Source: Opitutus sp.
GTDB lineage: Bacteria > Verrucomicrobiota > Verrucomicrobiia > Opitutales > Opitutaceae
Direction: 5' to 3'
Assembly: GCA_024998815.1 (NCBI GenBank)
Contig: JACEUQ010000001.1
Coordinates: 186,001-250,000, forward strand
Length of the DNA: 64,000 nucleotides
The notes under the pieces: model-generated
Seen by the model: the letters and a program-made list of their open reading frames with translations, nothing else
What the model was told of the DNA's origin: nothing
Database searches by the model: none
Position numbers and translations under genes: made by a program
Shown here: positions 41,915-50,133 of the stretch, one piece after another
How the letters are laid out: each line of letters begins with the position of its first letter
Position numbering within the stretch: the stretch's first letter is position 1

Positions 41915-42619
41915 TCAGGAACTCGGCGTGGAGGCGGGCGTCTCTAGCGCGGCCGCGATGAGTGCATAGGCCTGTGGCGGTGTCTCGACGACCTGCCAGG
42001 CGCGCGTGGCAATTGACGTTTCGACTTCTCGGCCGTGGTGGATGAGCACGGTGCGCACGCCCGCTTCGGCTCCACCGAGTACGTCGGCATCAGCATCACC
42101 GGAATAGAGCGCTTGGTGCGGTTGCACATCGAGGCGGGCGAGAATCTCCAGCAGGCCGCCCGGGTGGGGTTTGTGCGTCGGTAAGTCATCGCCGCAGACC
42201 ACGGTGGTGAAAAATCCGGCGAGATTGTGGGCGGTTAAAAGCGACTCGGTCGTACCCCGATCGCGGCCCGTCCAGATCGCCAAACGGAGCCCGCTGGAGT
42301 GCAGCATTTCCAGAAGGCTTCTCATGCCATCGAAGGGCTGCACGAGAGAGCCGTTTTCGAAGCCAAAAGACTCCAGTCGGCGCAGGGCTTCACCGGCTTT
42401 GGCCTCATCGCCGATGAGCTCCAAAAAGGTGCGTTCTGGCGGGCCGCCCAAACGCTGGAAAATCCCCGCCATATCCAGATCAGGCCTAAATGGCGCCAAC
42501 GCGTGGGCGAAGGCCCGCATCACCAGCGGCATTGAGTCGATCAAGGTGCCATCGAGGTCGAAAATGACCGCGCGAATTCCAGTCAAACGTTCAGGAGACG
42601 AATTGGGTCGTGTGCTCAT
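41915..42619 (-). CDS. HAD-superfamily phosphatase (phosphoglycolate phosphatase-like)
   Basis: A 234-aa HAD hydrolase. Motif I is VIFDLDGTLIDS (nucleophile and acid Asp), motif II is AIWTGRDRG, motif III Lys is in PTHKPHPGG, and motif IV is YSGDADADVLGG. The cap is helical (subclass IA), as in Gph and beta-phosphoglucomutase. Substrate is unknown; phosphoglycolate or a sugar phosphate is typical. Its start overlaps the stop of the LolA-like gene by 4 bp (ATGA), so the two are translated together. Confidence 0.85.
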   Translation of the reverse strand: MSTRPNSSPERLTGIRAVIFDLDGTLIDSMPLVMRAFAHALAPFRPDLDMAGIFQRLGGPPERTFLELIGDEAKAGEALRRLESFGFENGSLVQPFDGMRSLLEMLHSSGLRLAIWTGRDRGTTESLLTAHNLAGFFTTVVCGDDLPTHKPHPGGLLEILARLDVQPHQALYSGDADADVLGGAEAGVRTVLIHHGREVETSIATRAWQVVETPPQAYALIAAALETPASTPSS

Positions 42620-43527
42620 GGTGTGAGGCGGTGGATACGCTCGGCTGGTGGTGGTGTGATGGCGCCGCCCAATGCGGTGGAATCAAATAGTGCGCCGGAA
42701 AAATCGAGGCCGAGGGCCGCGCCGGTCACAACAAACTGGGTTTTGTTGCGCGTGGCCTCGTCGCGCAAATCAATGGTTTTTACCATCCACTGATCGTCCA
42801 CCTTTTTGAGGTCGAGCACCGTGATGGATTTCAGAACGCGTTCCTCGGTCCCGATTTGCTGGGCCTGCACCAAGGCGCCGAATTGGGTATCCAAATAAAC
42901 GCGGACTCCGCTCAGTTCGGGTTTGAGCGCAACGATGTCGGCCGGCGGATAAACGAGAAACACGTGGGCGGGGCGGCCGCGAACCGGGGCGACACCCTCG
43001 AAGACAAAGTCATTCCAATAAAGGAATGGCATCTGCAGGTCGAAGGCGGTGAGGTCGGTGCCCGCGAGCGGAGCGAACAAGGCGGACGGATCCAGCGCGC
43101 CGGGGAGCGTGGCTGTGGCCGCAGTGCCAGCGATCCAGACGGAACCGGTGGCGCCGTTTTGCACGAGCAGGCGGCGGGCGGAAGCGCCCTCGACGGCGGG
43201 TAATTCCACGCGTGAGACCGGACCGATTTCATTGCGGCTGCCCCAGAGGCGACCTCCCTTGACGACGTGCGTCTCGCCGCGCCGGGGCAATACGTGGAGT
43301 TCAAACTCCAGGAAGTAATCGCCAGAGATTCCCTGGAGGCGGAAGTTTTCGAGGATTTTACGGCCCTCGCCTTGGTCGGGCTGACCAAATTGCACGTATC
43401 GAGCCGGTGGGCGGTAACGTTTGGATTGGCCCCACGATTCGAGTGGAGTCAGCGCGCTAAAAACAACAAGGCAGGCGAACAAAGTCGTCTGCCTTGAATG
43501 ACTCGTCCGAAGGGACGCGAGGTACAC
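42616..43527 (-). CDS. periplasmic outer-membrane lipoprotein-sorting-like protein (LolA/MucB fold)
   Basis: A 303-aa protein with a GTG start 5 bp after the secG stop; the start is tentative. A signal peptide (TTLFACLVVFSALTPLESWG) is followed by a beta-rich domain. Segments such as LQMPFLYWNDFVFEGVAPVR and ITVLDLKKVDDQWMVKTIDL are reminiscent of the LolA-like TP_0789 group, in which a half-barrel binds lipid. No direct homology can be confirmed by eye. Overlap with the HAD gene and closeness to secG suggest one transcript: secG, this gene, HAD gene. Confidence 0.65.
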   Translation of the reverse strand: MYLASLRTSHSRQTTLFACLVVFSALTPLESWGQSKRYRPPARYVQFGQPDQGEGRKILENFRLQGISGDYFLEFELHVLPRRGETHVVKGGRLWGSRNEIGPVSRVELPAVEGASARRLLVQNGATGSVWIAGTAATATLPGALDPSALFAPLAGTDLTAFDLQMPFLYWNDFVFEGVAPVRGRPAHVFLVYPPADIVALKPELSGVRVYLDTQFGALVQAQQIGTEERVLKSITVLDLKKVDDQWMVKTIDLRDEATRNKTQFVVTGAALGLDFSGALFDSTALGGAITPPPAERIHRLTP

Positions 43528-43532
43528 GCGAA

Positions 43533-43916
43533 TCAGTTTTTGGCGGCTTCGGCCGGAACTGCGCTCGGCAAGGCTACGCTGGGGGCGGCCGGAGCAGGCG
43601 CCGGAGCGGCGGCGGGCGCTGCTGGAACGGCGATGGTGGGAAGCTGGCCTTCGGTGGTCTTCGCGTGCTTGGATGCGTAAATATTGGCCAAATACAGACC
43701 GAACGTGAGCACGAAGAACAGGATGGCGGCGTTGATGGTGAGCTTCGTTAAGACGTTGCCGGTATCAGCGCCGAAGGCCGCTTCAGTGGCACCGCCACCG
43801 AGGGCCGCACCCATGCCGCCGTCGGTCTTGGCTTTCTGCGCCAGCACTACGAGGACAATGAACACGGAGACGAGAATGAGGACAGCCGTGAAAAGCCAAA
43901 TAAGGATGTTTACCAT
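43533..43916 (-). CDS. secG: protein-export membrane protein SecG
   Basis: From the ATG at 43916 the protein is 127 aa. Two membrane helices ([20 protein letters not shown] and [20 protein letters not shown]) flank the Gly-rich cytoplasmic loop with [20 protein letters not shown], a SecG hallmark. The C-terminal 45 residues are a Pro/Ala-rich extension absent from short SecG proteins. SecG assists SecYE during preprotein translocation. Confidence 0.92.
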   Translation of the reverse strand: MVNILIWLFTAVLILVSVFIVLVVLAQKAKTDGGMGAALGGGATEAAFGADTGNVLTKLTINAAILFFVLTFGLYLANIYASKHAKTTEGQLPTIAVPAAPAAAPAPAPAAPSVALPSAVPAEAAKN

Positions 43917-44007
43917 GATGGAAACGGTCAGAGAGCCGAAGCGCCGGTAGGTTGTCAATCGTCGGAAGTTAGGAATCCCGCCGATGGGCTGGAATCAGGG
44001 CGATCGG

Positions 44008-45897
44008 CTAAATCTGGTAATCGCCCGGCTTGTCGTGGTCGCCTTTGGCTACCGGGCTGGCGGCATCGACGCCGGTGGTGTTGTCGCGGTTGCGGTCGTA
44101 AAAAATACGCACACCGGCCTGCGGCTTTGAGTTGGTTTGCTGGAGCAGTTGCGAGGCGCGCAATAAAGCGCGTTTGGTGCTCATCGTGAGGTTCGCCTCG
44201 GCGGGGAAAATGTTTTCGACGCCGACCGTCTTGAGCGCACCGCTTTTCCTGAGCACTTGTTCGACGTCGGGATTGATGCCGCTGATGAGCAGATGACGGC
44301 CGGTTTTGCGGAGGTAAGCGTGCAGTTGCAGCAAGGACATGACCGCCGTGGCATCGAGATGGCGGGCGTTTTTCATGCGCAGGATGACCACGATGAGGCC
44401 GTCGTTATCGGCCAGCAGCCGGACTTGTTCTTGAAACAAATCTGCGGCTCCGAAGAACAATTCCCCCTCAACGTGCACAATAGAGATCGCCGCGTTGCTG
44501 CGTTGGTTGCCGCCATTGAGTTCGGCGAGTTGGCCTTGGTCGTTGAAGCCGTATTCCACCAAGGCGGGAGCGCTGGCCTTGCGCAGAAAAAGCGCCAGCG
44601 AGACACCTACGCCCACATAAATGGCTGTGTCCAAATTCAGGAAAAACGCCGAGCAGAGCGTTACGGCGAAGACGACTGCATCGGAGCGGGTCGCGCGCCA
44701 GGAGATGCGAATCTGCTCACGGTTGAGCATTTTTAGGCCGATGCGAATCAGGTGGGCGGCAAGACAGGCAACCGGGATTGAGTTGATCACCGGGGCCACG
44801 AAAAAAAGCGCGCCGAGCACCAGTAGGCTGCTGAGCAAAGCGGAGACCTGCGTCTTCGCCCCGCTTTGCAGGTTGGCTGCCGAGCGGGCAAAGGAGGCCG
44901 AACCGGGCATCGCTCCAAAAAAACTATTGGCGATATTCGCCGAGCCCATCGCAACCAACTCCTGGTTGGCGTCGAGGCGCTGGCCCGATTGCGAGGCCAG
45001 CGTCTTCGAGATGGAAATGGCCTCCAGCATACCGAGGATCGCGATGGCGAGGGCGGCACTGAGCAGCGGCGGCACCACCGACCAATCGGATTGGCTCAAC
45101 GGGATTCCGATAAACGAGGGCAATGCAGCCGTAAGCGCCCCCACGTCCTCAATGGTCTGGATTCCCAGCACCTTTAAATCGAAGTGCTGAGTGATCAGCG
45201 ATAAGGCGACGAGGCCGATCAACTCCACCGGAATCCGTGGCCAGAAGCGTTCCAGCGCCCAGAAAACGAGCAGGGTAACTACCCCCATGGCCAACGGATA
45301 GGGGTTGAACGCAAACTGCATGAGGTGCTGCGCCGCCGCCTTGAGGGAATCCAGCGTGCTGCCGTGCTCCACTGCGGTGCCGAGCAGGTGGGGAATCTGG
45401 CCGGCCGCCAGCAGCAGCCCGATCGCCGTTCCGTAGCCGATGATCACCGAGCGCGAAATGAACTGCGTGAGTTTGCCCATCTGCGACAGGCCGGCGATGC
45501 ATTGAAACACCCCGATGAGCAGCGCCAATATCAGGGCCAATTCAGCGGCAGACAGGGCTCCACCGCTGAGCGAATGCAGTGTCGCCGCCAAAATGATACT
45601 TACCGAATTGGTCGGCCCGAACACCATGTGGCGGGACGAACTGAACAGCGCGCAGACAAAGCCGCCGACCACCGCAGCCATGATCACCATCAACGGCGGC
45701 AGACCGGCGATGAGCGCAAACCCGATCGCCTGCGGAATGGAAACCAGCGAGACGGTCGCGCCGGCGGCAAAGTCCGCCTTTAACTTTGCCCAGCTATAAT
45801 TCGCCAGCTCTTCGCGCAGCGGGAACCGCTCACTCAACCACCGACGCGAGTGCCGCTGGATATTATCCAGGGCGGAGGCATCCGTCGGTGTGGCCAT
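44008..45897 (-). CDS. SulP-family anion transporter with STAS domain
   Basis: A 629-aa protein. About 11-12 membrane helices span residues 40-430, with the SulP signature VSLVSIPQAIGFALIAGLPP near the start and FGAMPGSASFARSAANLQSG later. A STAS domain (about 455-560) contains VHVEGELFFGAADLF and NARHLDATAVMSLL. SulP proteins move sulfate, bicarbonate or C4 acids; substrate is undetermined. The start lies 2 bp after the parB stop, so it is co-transcribed with parB. Confidence 0.9.
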   Translation of the reverse strand: MATPTDASALDNIQRHSRRWLSERFPLREELANYSWAKLKADFAAGATVSLVSIPQAIGFALIAGLPPLMVIMAAVVGGFVCALFSSSRHMVFGPTNSVSIILAATLHSLSGGALSAAELALILALLIGVFQCIAGLSQMGKLTQFISRSVIIGYGTAIGLLLAAGQIPHLLGTAVEHGSTLDSLKAAAQHLMQFAFNPYPLAMGVVTLLVFWALERFWPRIPVELIGLVALSLITQHFDLKVLGIQTIEDVGALTAALPSFIGIPLSQSDWSVVPPLLSAALAIAILGMLEAISISKTLASQSGQRLDANQELVAMGSANIANSFFGAMPGSASFARSAANLQSGAKTQVSALLSSLLVLGALFFVAPVINSIPVACLAAHLIRIGLKMLNREQIRISWRATRSDAVVFAVTLCSAFFLNLDTAIYVGVGVSLALFLRKASAPALVEYGFNDQGQLAELNGGNQRSNAAISIVHVEGELFFGAADLFQEQVRLLADNDGLIVVILRMKNARHLDATAVMSLLQLHAYLRKTGRHLLISGINPDVEQVLRKSGALKTVGVENIFPAEANLTMSTKRALLRASQLLQQTNSKPQAGVRIFYDRNRDNTTGVDAASPVAKGDHDKPGDYQI

Positions 45898-45899
45898 CG

Positions 45900-46814
45900 T
45901 CAGGCTTCGATCCCGAGCTTTTCGAGAATGCGCTGCAGGTCGTCATTGCCCGCGTAATCGATGACGATTTTTCCCTTTTTCGGGGTGTGCTGAAGGGCGA
46001 CCCGTGAGCCGAAGTGGGAGGTTAAACGTTTCTCGATTCCGGCGACTGCGGAGGCGTCGGAGGCGGCGAGCTTGCGGACCGCGGGAGACTGAGCGGAAGG
46101 AGCGGGGGCGCCGGCCTTTTTGGCCTGCACCAGCTTTTCGGTGGCACGGACGCTCAATCCCTCCTCGATGACACGGCGGGCGATCAGGGCGCGTTGGGCG
46201 GGGTCTTCGATGCCCAGCAATACTTTGGCGTGGCCCACCGAGATGATGCTCTTGGAGACATAGCCCTGCAGCTCGGCATCGAGTGAAAGCAGGCGAAGGG
46301 CGTTCGCCACGGAGGCGCGGCCTTTGCCCACGCGCTCGGAGGCGGCCTCCTGGGTGAGGTCGAAGTCGCGGATGAGGCTGGCGTAACCGTAGGCTTCTTC
46401 GAGCGGGTTGAGGCCCTCGCGCTGAAGATTTTCGATCAGGCCGAGGGCGGCCGAGGAGGCGTTGCTCGCCTCGTGCAAGCGCACGGGGATGGTCTTGATT
46501 TTAAGCAACTGAAAGGCGCGCCAACGGCGTTCGCCGGCGATGAGTTCATATTTGTCGCCGGCCTTGCGCACCACAATCGGCTGCAGCAGGCCTTCGCTGC
46601 GGATGCTTTCGGCCAACTCGGATAATTGCGCGGGCGAGATTTCGCGGCGGGCCTGATAGGGGCTGGGCACGATCAAACTCACGGCGATTTCGGCAAAGCC
46701 GGGGAAACTCGGCACGGTGGCAGAAGGTGCCGGGGCTGGGGGTTTAGCCGTAACTGCGGCGGCAATAATGCCGCCTAGACCACGACCGAGACGAGATTTG
46801 GGAGCTGCACACAT
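45900..46814 (-). CDS. parB: chromosome partitioning protein ParB
   Basis: A 304-aa ParB/Spo0J. The N-terminus MCAAPKSRLGRGLGG has the ParA-contact motif LGRGL. The CTP-binding ParB domain has PSPYQARREI and the GERRWRAFQLLK box, followed by the helix-turn-helix (LTQEAASERVGKGRASVANA) and a C-terminal dimerisation domain (KGKIVIDYAGNDDLQRILEK). It loads at parS and slides as a clamp. parA is not in the window and I see no parS consensus. It sits 5 bp after the LysM gene. Confidence 0.93.
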   Translation of the reverse strand: MCAAPKSRLGRGLGGIIAAAVTAKPPAPAPSATVPSFPGFAEIAVSLIVPSPYQARREISPAQLSELAESIRSEGLLQPIVVRKAGDKYELIAGERRWRAFQLLKIKTIPVRLHEASNASSAALGLIENLQREGLNPLEEAYGYASLIRDFDLTQEAASERVGKGRASVANALRLLSLDAELQGYVSKSIISVGHAKVLLGIEDPAQRALIARRVIEEGLSVRATEKLVQAKKAGAPAPSAQSPAVRKLAASDASAVAGIEKRLTSHFGSRVALQHTPKKGKIVIDYAGNDDLQRILEKLGIEA

Positions 46815-46819
46815 GAGAT

Positions 46820-47392
46820 TTATTTGCCTCCAGGAATGAAGAGCGTGTCACCGACGCGCACTTTGGACGGATCAGTGATTTTGTTGGCGTTAATAATGTC
46901 GGAAAGTTTTCCGCCCGTTTTGCGGGAGATGATCGAAAGGGTGTCGCCCTTTTGAACCGTGTAGCTGGTGCCTTCCGAGGGGAAGTTGGGCGTGAAGCTT
47001 GGGGCGGTGGCCACGCGTTGGGCCTGGCCCTTGGTGATGGAGTCGAGGGCGGCGTTGGTCGCCTCGCCGAGTTTCTTGATCTGTGCGGCGGCGGTTGCAG
47101 AAGCGGCGGCATCGCCCGACTTGATGGCCTGGTCCAGGCTGGCGACGGCATCGTTGAGTTGCTGGACCGTGGCGTAGGCCTGTGCGTTGGAGTGAGCGTT
47201 GGCTGTTTGGGTGCGTAGCGTCGCGTTCTCGCGCTGCAGGTCTTCGACGGTGAGCGTGAGCGAGCCCACCTTTTGGGTGAGAATACGCACGTCTTCGCGC
47301 AGGTTGGCCAGTTCGACGCCCACCGATTGCTGGGCCTGGGCCGTGAAGGTAATCAGGGCGAGGCCGGCGCCCCAGGTGAGGAATTTCAACAT
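46820..47392 (-). CDS. periplasmic coiled-coil protein with C-terminal LysM domain
   Basis: From the ATG at 47392 the product is 190 aa: signal peptide (LKFLTWGAGLALITFTAQAQ), coiled coil (about 25-75, LREDVRILTQKVGSLTLTVE), then a linker with ATAAAQIKKLGEA. One LysM domain closes the protein (TSYTVQKGDTLSIISRKTGG to VRVGDTLFIPGG), binding peptidoglycan GlcNAc. The coiled coil should oligomerise it. It starts a short run with parB and the SulP gene, an unusual company for a cell-wall protein. Confidence 0.85.
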   Translation of the reverse strand: MLKFLTWGAGLALITFTAQAQQSVGVELANLREDVRILTQKVGSLTLTVEDLQRENATLRTQTANAHSNAQAYATVQQLNDAVASLDQAIKSGDAAASATAAAQIKKLGEATNAALDSITKGQAQRVATAPSFTPNFPSEGTSYTVQKGDTLSIISRKTGGKLSDIINANKITDPSKVRVGDTLFIPGGK

Positions 47393-47477
47393 GAGGCCAG
47401 ACGTTGCGGAAGTTTTTTGGCGAAAACAAGACCTAGCAACCGGACCCACTTCAGAAGCGGTTCAGCGGTAAGCGATT

Positions 47478-50030
47478 TTAGGGCTGCCAGAGCGGGACTA
47501 GAGTCTCGGCGCGGACCCAACCGGTCTGCCCGTCGGCAAAGCCCAGACGGCGCCAGCCGAGGAACGTTTTGTCGGTGGACGCCACCACGCCGACTGCCAG
47601 CGGGGTTGATTTTTGCGGCGTGTCCAGCTCGGTGGGGATCGAGCGCAGCGTGGTCGGCTTCACCACCACCACGGCATGGGCATCGGCGAGTGAGCCATAG
47701 GTTTTCAGGCTCAACCCGGCGGCAAACGCCAGTAGGATTGAGGCGGCAAAAAGGCTGCGCACCAGCCAGCGAGGCCAGGATTTCGGGCTGGGGTGGTAAG
47801 CGGCATAAATCCTCAATGCAAGGGCCACCGCGGTGAGCCAGGCCGACGCGAGAAGCGCGGCTTGCCACTGGGTGGGCGAGGCGAGGCGGGCCACTGTGGC
47901 GGTCGGGGCGTCGGTCAGGAAGGGGCTCAGCGCGGCAGGGGTAACACCGGCGGATTTCCAGGCGTAACCGAGGTGCCAGTTAACCGAGGCGTTTTGGGGC
48001 TGCTGGACGAAGGCGGCGAGGGCATGGCCGGCGGCTTCGCTGGCGCGATTTTGTTGGAGCAGGGCGAGCGCGAGGCTGTGGTGCGCAACCCAGTCGGTCG
48101 GTGCGTTTTTAAGCTGGGTGGTCCACGCGGTTTCAGCGGCGGCAAAATCACCTTTGGCGTAGGCGTCGCGGGCGTCGGCGGCTTGGCTTTCGGGGGCGGC
48201 CAACACGACTGCGGCGAGGATGAGGAGCGGGATCAGGTTGCGCGGGATGAACAGTTGCCACGTCGAAAACGCGGGGGGCGGACGGGCGGCGAGGGCCTGT
48301 TGCGCGCGTTGTATCCAGTCGGTGGGGAGATCCGCCGCGCCGTAAAGCGTGCGATCGGCTTCGGACCACAGCGTGGACCAGGTGGCGTCGCTGAAGTGGC
48401 CGGGCGTGGGCACGGCGACGGAGAGTTTCCAAATGATGGCGGTGTTGCGCTGCCAGGCGAGGAGCTGCGAGCTGGGAGCTGGGAGCTTAGAGCTGGGAGC
48501 TTCGAGCTTAGAGCTGTCGGCGAGTTGGCGCAGGGTGGAGCTCAGGCGGTCGTGGGCTTCGCGCAGGGGGCGGCCCGGGTCGGTTTGGCGGGCGCGGCGG
48601 CGAGCAAGGGTGAGCCAGAAGCCGAGGGGCAGGAGGGCGGCGGAGACCAGGCCAAGGAGGAGGCTGGAGGTGGCGAGCGGGCTCGAACTGGTGCCGGACG
48701 GCGGAAGCGGATCGCGAGGAATAGCTGCGGCGGGGGCGGCGGAACGTTCAGCAGGTAACTTTGCGCGTTCGCCGTTCAGGGGGCCGGTGCTTCCCGTGGG
48801 CGCTTGAGCGCTTGGGGCGGAATGCTGACCGTTGGGTGCGGCGGGCGTATCCGCGACTTGGATTGTCACCGCAGGAGAGGACAGGGTTTCGTAGGCGCCC
48901 TTGCTTGGGTTGAATATAACTACGCTCACAGGGCCGAGGGTGTAGCTGCCGGCGCGGGTGGGGATCAGGATGATGTCCTCGGTAATCGAGGCGTCGAAGA
49001 GCGCGTTGTCCTTGTTGGTGCGCTTGGCCTGGGGCTGCACGAGACGAAAATCACGGGAGACCGAGCGGGAGGGCAGGCCGCTGATGTCCGGCCAGTTGCC
49101 TGTGCCGTCGAGGGTGAGGGTCCACGTGATGGGTTCGCCGATACCGGCGGTGGCTGGCACGACTTTGGACTCAAGGTTGAATTTGCCGACTGCGCCCGTG
49201 AAGCCGGCCGGTGCCGGGGCTGGCAGGGCGCGCACGGTCAGGCTGGCGGGCTGGCTGGTGACAGAGAACTGATCCAGGCTCTGGCGTGCAAACAGGCCGA
49301 AACCGGAGGGTGCTCCCGTGGTGAGGTTAACCAACTGGGTGGCGGGGTTGAGCGCGACCGGGCCGGGAGTTTTGGCGTAGGCGCGGGTTTTATAGGTGAT
49401 CGCGAGGCGCTGCTCGTTGTTAACGTTGGTTTCGGTGGCCTCGGGTTTGCTCCAAGGCTCGACGCTCAGGGGCGCGGGTGACCATTCGGGTTCTGCGCTG
49501 CCGAGTTGGTAAAAATAACGACGGGTTGAATTAAGAGTGTAAATAAGTGGGAAAACTTCGCCGGCCCAGACTGAACCCGCTGGCAGCGAGAAGCGGGTTT
49601 GCACAATCGAATCGAGGGACACGTTGGACTGGCCAACGGTGGCGTCCCCGATTTCAAACTCGGCGGCCGCCACGGTTTGCCGACCCTTGTCGGTCTCGAC
49701 TTGGAAGGCGGGGATGCGGATCGGCCGGCGCTCGTTGGGGCGCACTTGGTAAGTGAGTGTGATGGTCTTGAGGGAGGTGGCCTTGAAGTTGACCACGGAG
49801 TAGGAGCTGGACGTGGAACGGGTGGGTTGGCCCACAAAGCTGAGCCCAGGGACGCTCGGTAATTTGAACGTGTCGGCTGGTTCGCATTGCTCGAAAATTA
49901 AGCTCAGTTCGCTGGTCTGGTTGAGCGCGAGCGTGCCCGCGCCGGGCTCCCAGCGCACCGTTTGGGCGTGCAGGGATACGGTGAGGCCGACGGCGAAAAA
50001 GGTAAAGAATGTGAGGAGCGAGCGGAGCAT
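47478..50030 (-). CDS. batD: BatD-like protein fused to TPR (BatE-like) and SH3-like domains
   Basis: An 850-aa envelope protein. Signal peptide (LLTFFTFFAVGLTVSLHA), then a BatD region of repeated Ig-like domains to about residue 390 (LALNQTSELSLIFEQCEPAD; GEPITWTLTLDGTGNWPDIS). A membrane helix lies near 455. A disordered stretch with LEAPSSKLPAPSSQLL follows. After a second helix comes a TPR region (about 610-680, AYAKGDFAAAETAWTTQLKN) like BatE, then two more helices. A C-terminal SH3b-like domain has VVVKPTTLRSIPTE and TGWVRAETLVPLW. It combines roles usually split over batD and batE, and is the last gene of the Bat operon. Confidence 0.85.
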   Translation of the reverse strand: MLRSLLTFFTFFAVGLTVSLHAQTVRWEPGAGTLALNQTSELSLIFEQCEPADTFKLPSVPGLSFVGQPTRSTSSSYSVVNFKATSLKTITLTYQVRPNERRPIRIPAFQVETDKGRQTVAAAEFEIGDATVGQSNVSLDSIVQTRFSLPAGSVWAGEVFPLIYTLNSTRRYFYQLGSAEPEWSPAPLSVEPWSKPEATETNVNNEQRLAITYKTRAYAKTPGPVALNPATQLVNLTTGAPSGFGLFARQSLDQFSVTSQPASLTVRALPAPAPAGFTGAVGKFNLESKVVPATAGIGEPITWTLTLDGTGNWPDISGLPSRSVSRDFRLVQPQAKRTNKDNALFDASITEDIILIPTRAGSYTLGPVSVVIFNPSKGAYETLSSPAVTIQVADTPAAPNGQHSAPSAQAPTGSTGPLNGERAKLPAERSAAPAAAIPRDPLPPSGTSSSPLATSSLLLGLVSAALLPLGFWLTLARRRARQTDPGRPLREAHDRLSSTLRQLADSSKLEAPSSKLPAPSSQLLAWQRNTAIIWKLSVAVPTPGHFSDATWSTLWSEADRTLYGAADLPTDWIQRAQQALAARPPPAFSTWQLFIPRNLIPLLILAAVVLAAPESQAADARDAYAKGDFAAAETAWTTQLKNAPTDWVAHHSLALALLQQNRASEAAGHALAAFVQQPQNASVNWHLGYAWKSAGVTPAALSPFLTDAPTATVARLASPTQWQAALLASAWLTAVALALRIYAAYHPSPKSWPRWLVRSLFAASILLAFAAGLSLKTYGSLADAHAVVVVKPTTLRSIPTELDTPQKSTPLAVGVVASTDKTFLGWRRLGFADGQTGWVRAETLVPLWQP

Positions 50031-50133
50031 CGGAGGACGGAGGGCGGCGGGCGGATGTCAGAGATCGGAGGTCAGAAATCGGATGGAAGAGGTCGGCGGA
50101 GGAGAACGTTCAATGTTGGACGTTGCCTGGTGC

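Noticed and set aside
45900-47392. chromosome origin region suggested by parB
   Set aside because: No dnaA, parA, gidA/mnmG, DnaA boxes or parS consensus are visible around parB.
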